A stretch of DNA of 64,000 bases from Cystobacter ferrugineus (GTDB lineage: Bacteria > Myxococcota > Myxococcia > Myxococcales > Myxococcaceae): assembly GCF_001887355.1 (NCBI RefSeq), contig NZ_MPIN01000002.1, positions 682,001-746,000 of the forward strand, given 5' to 3'. Shown one piece after another: positions 63,479 through 64,000 of this stretch. A program made the translations under genes and the position numbers. The stretch's first letter is position 1. Each line of letters opens with the position of its first letter. Below the pieces are notes generated by a model. The model was given only the letters and a program-made list of their open reading frames with translations, searched no databases and was not told the origin of the DNA.

Positions 63479-64000
63479 TTGGGCAGCCTGCCGTTGAGGG
63501 CGCTCGCCCAGCAGGCGCTCGTCGAGGACGGTGCCCCGGCGGACACCGTGCTCACCGTGTCCGTCTATCCGCGGCGGAAGATCGTCCGCCTGGCCTTGGA
63601 CTCGGCCCTCACGGCGGGGCGCCGAGGCGCCCACTGGTACAGTACCCATCACGCGCTCGCCCGCGGCCTGTCACGTGCCACCGGCGTCACCGTGCACACC
63701 TACGTGTATGACCCGCAGGAGTACGAGGAAGTGCTCGCCTTTGGCCGGGGACAGCACGTGGGCGGAGAGCGGCTGTTCTACGACACGGTGGATCTGCCCG
63801 AGTGCGTGGACGGTGAGTTCGACGACGCGGCGTTCGCGCGGATGCAGTCCCGCTGGCCCCTGGGGCACCTGGCGTGGGTCTTCGGGGTGGAGCGGGAGCT
63901 GTTGCTGCAGCTACACCAGATGAAGCCGACGCGGCTGAGCCTCCAGGCCTCGGAGCCGGAGCTGTCCCTGGAGCACCTGCTGCGCGGCATCGCCGCCTGA
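63479..64000 (+). CDS. Hypothetical protein ending at the window edge, start uncertain
   Basis: A 173-residue soluble protein counted from TTG 63479, ending at TGA 63998-64000. The frame continues upstream through a plausible [21 protein letters not shown] with no ATG or GTG, so a rare start (CTG at 63440, with GGGGGG seven bases upstream) is possible. Visible features: VLTVSVYPRRKIVRLALDSAL, VHTYVYDPQEYEEVLAFGRG and WVFGVERELLLQL, an alpha/beta pattern without recognised motifs. No family identified. It is divergent from clpB. Confidence 0.6.
   Translation: MGSLPLRALAQQALVEDGAPADTVLTVSVYPRRKIVRLALDSALTAGRRGAHWYSTHHALARGLSRATGVTVHTYVYDPQEYEEVLAFGRGQHVGGERLFYDTVDLPECVDGEFDDAAFARMQSRWPLGHLAWVFGVERELLLQLHQMKPTRLSLQASEPELSLEHLLRGIAA

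Noticed and set aside
63280-63480. CIRCE or HrcA operator, or a sigma-32-type promoter, upstream of clpB
   Set aside because: Only a weak TTCAC...GTGAA dyad at 63335-63353 is visible; it does not fit the CIRCE consensus.

Overview
The window looks like chromosomal DNA from a predatory or saprophytic myxobacterium (Myxococcota, probably the Cystobacter/Archangium/Myxococcus branch). Evidence: very high GC with strongly GC-biased third positions, many GTG starts, pervasive 4-bp stop/start overlaps, a DUF2381 protein (a Myxococcus xanthus paralogous family), a bacterial Ser/Thr kinase, several two-component systems and many lipoproteins with no close known role. The taxonomic placement is inference from gene style only; there is no rRNA gene. 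No intact tRNA, CRISPR array or complete insertion sequence was seen.

Layout. 0-3 kb: an AT-richer putative PD-(D/E)XK nuclease gene, a lipoprotein plus DUF2381 pair, and a tRNA 3'-half-like remnant, together resembling an old integration site. 3-13 kb: a zinc-ribbon protein, a secreted PL6 polysaccharide lyase, a sensor kinase whose partner response regulator is cut to 35 codons, an erythromycin-esterase-like lipoprotein, a protein with a caspase-like His/Cys pair coupled to a small secreted protein, and a PrsW/YhfC-like membrane protease. 13-25.5 kb: a FUSC transporter, a four-gene TadE/TadG-like operon, a membrane-anchored MutS-like ATPase, a Crp/Fnr regulator with three copies of a GAACGTT motif upstream, an NtrB/NtrC-like pair and a lone Flp pilin. 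25.5-39.7 kb: YfhO-like membrane protein coupled to a PAS kinase, twin SPFH proteins, an alkyltransferase-like protein, a degenerate amidohydrolase, an rRNA methyltransferase, a Ser/Thr kinase with a ribbon-helix-helix-like tail, truA, a SUI1-like protein, an XRE-cupin regulator preceded by a 45-codon coupled ORF, and a protein that is 46% methionine. 39.9-45 kb: a large lipoprotein, a GNAT acetyltransferase, and a HmuY/TonB-receptor pair for haem.

45-60.6 kb is a carbohydrate region: a UDP-glucose-pyrophosphorylase/M24 fusion, galK, two divergent GH43 lipoproteins, and a complete YtfQRT-YjfF-type galactofuranose ABC importer, followed by a LamB-type porin and a divergent MalF/MalG-type permease pair with no binding protein or ATPase nearby. 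The likely logic is extracellular release of arabinose/galactose-type sugars from plant or microbial polysaccharide, uptake of furanose sugar, then galactokinase and a nucleotidyltransferase inside. The window ends with clpB and a divergent hypothetical gene that stops at the last base.
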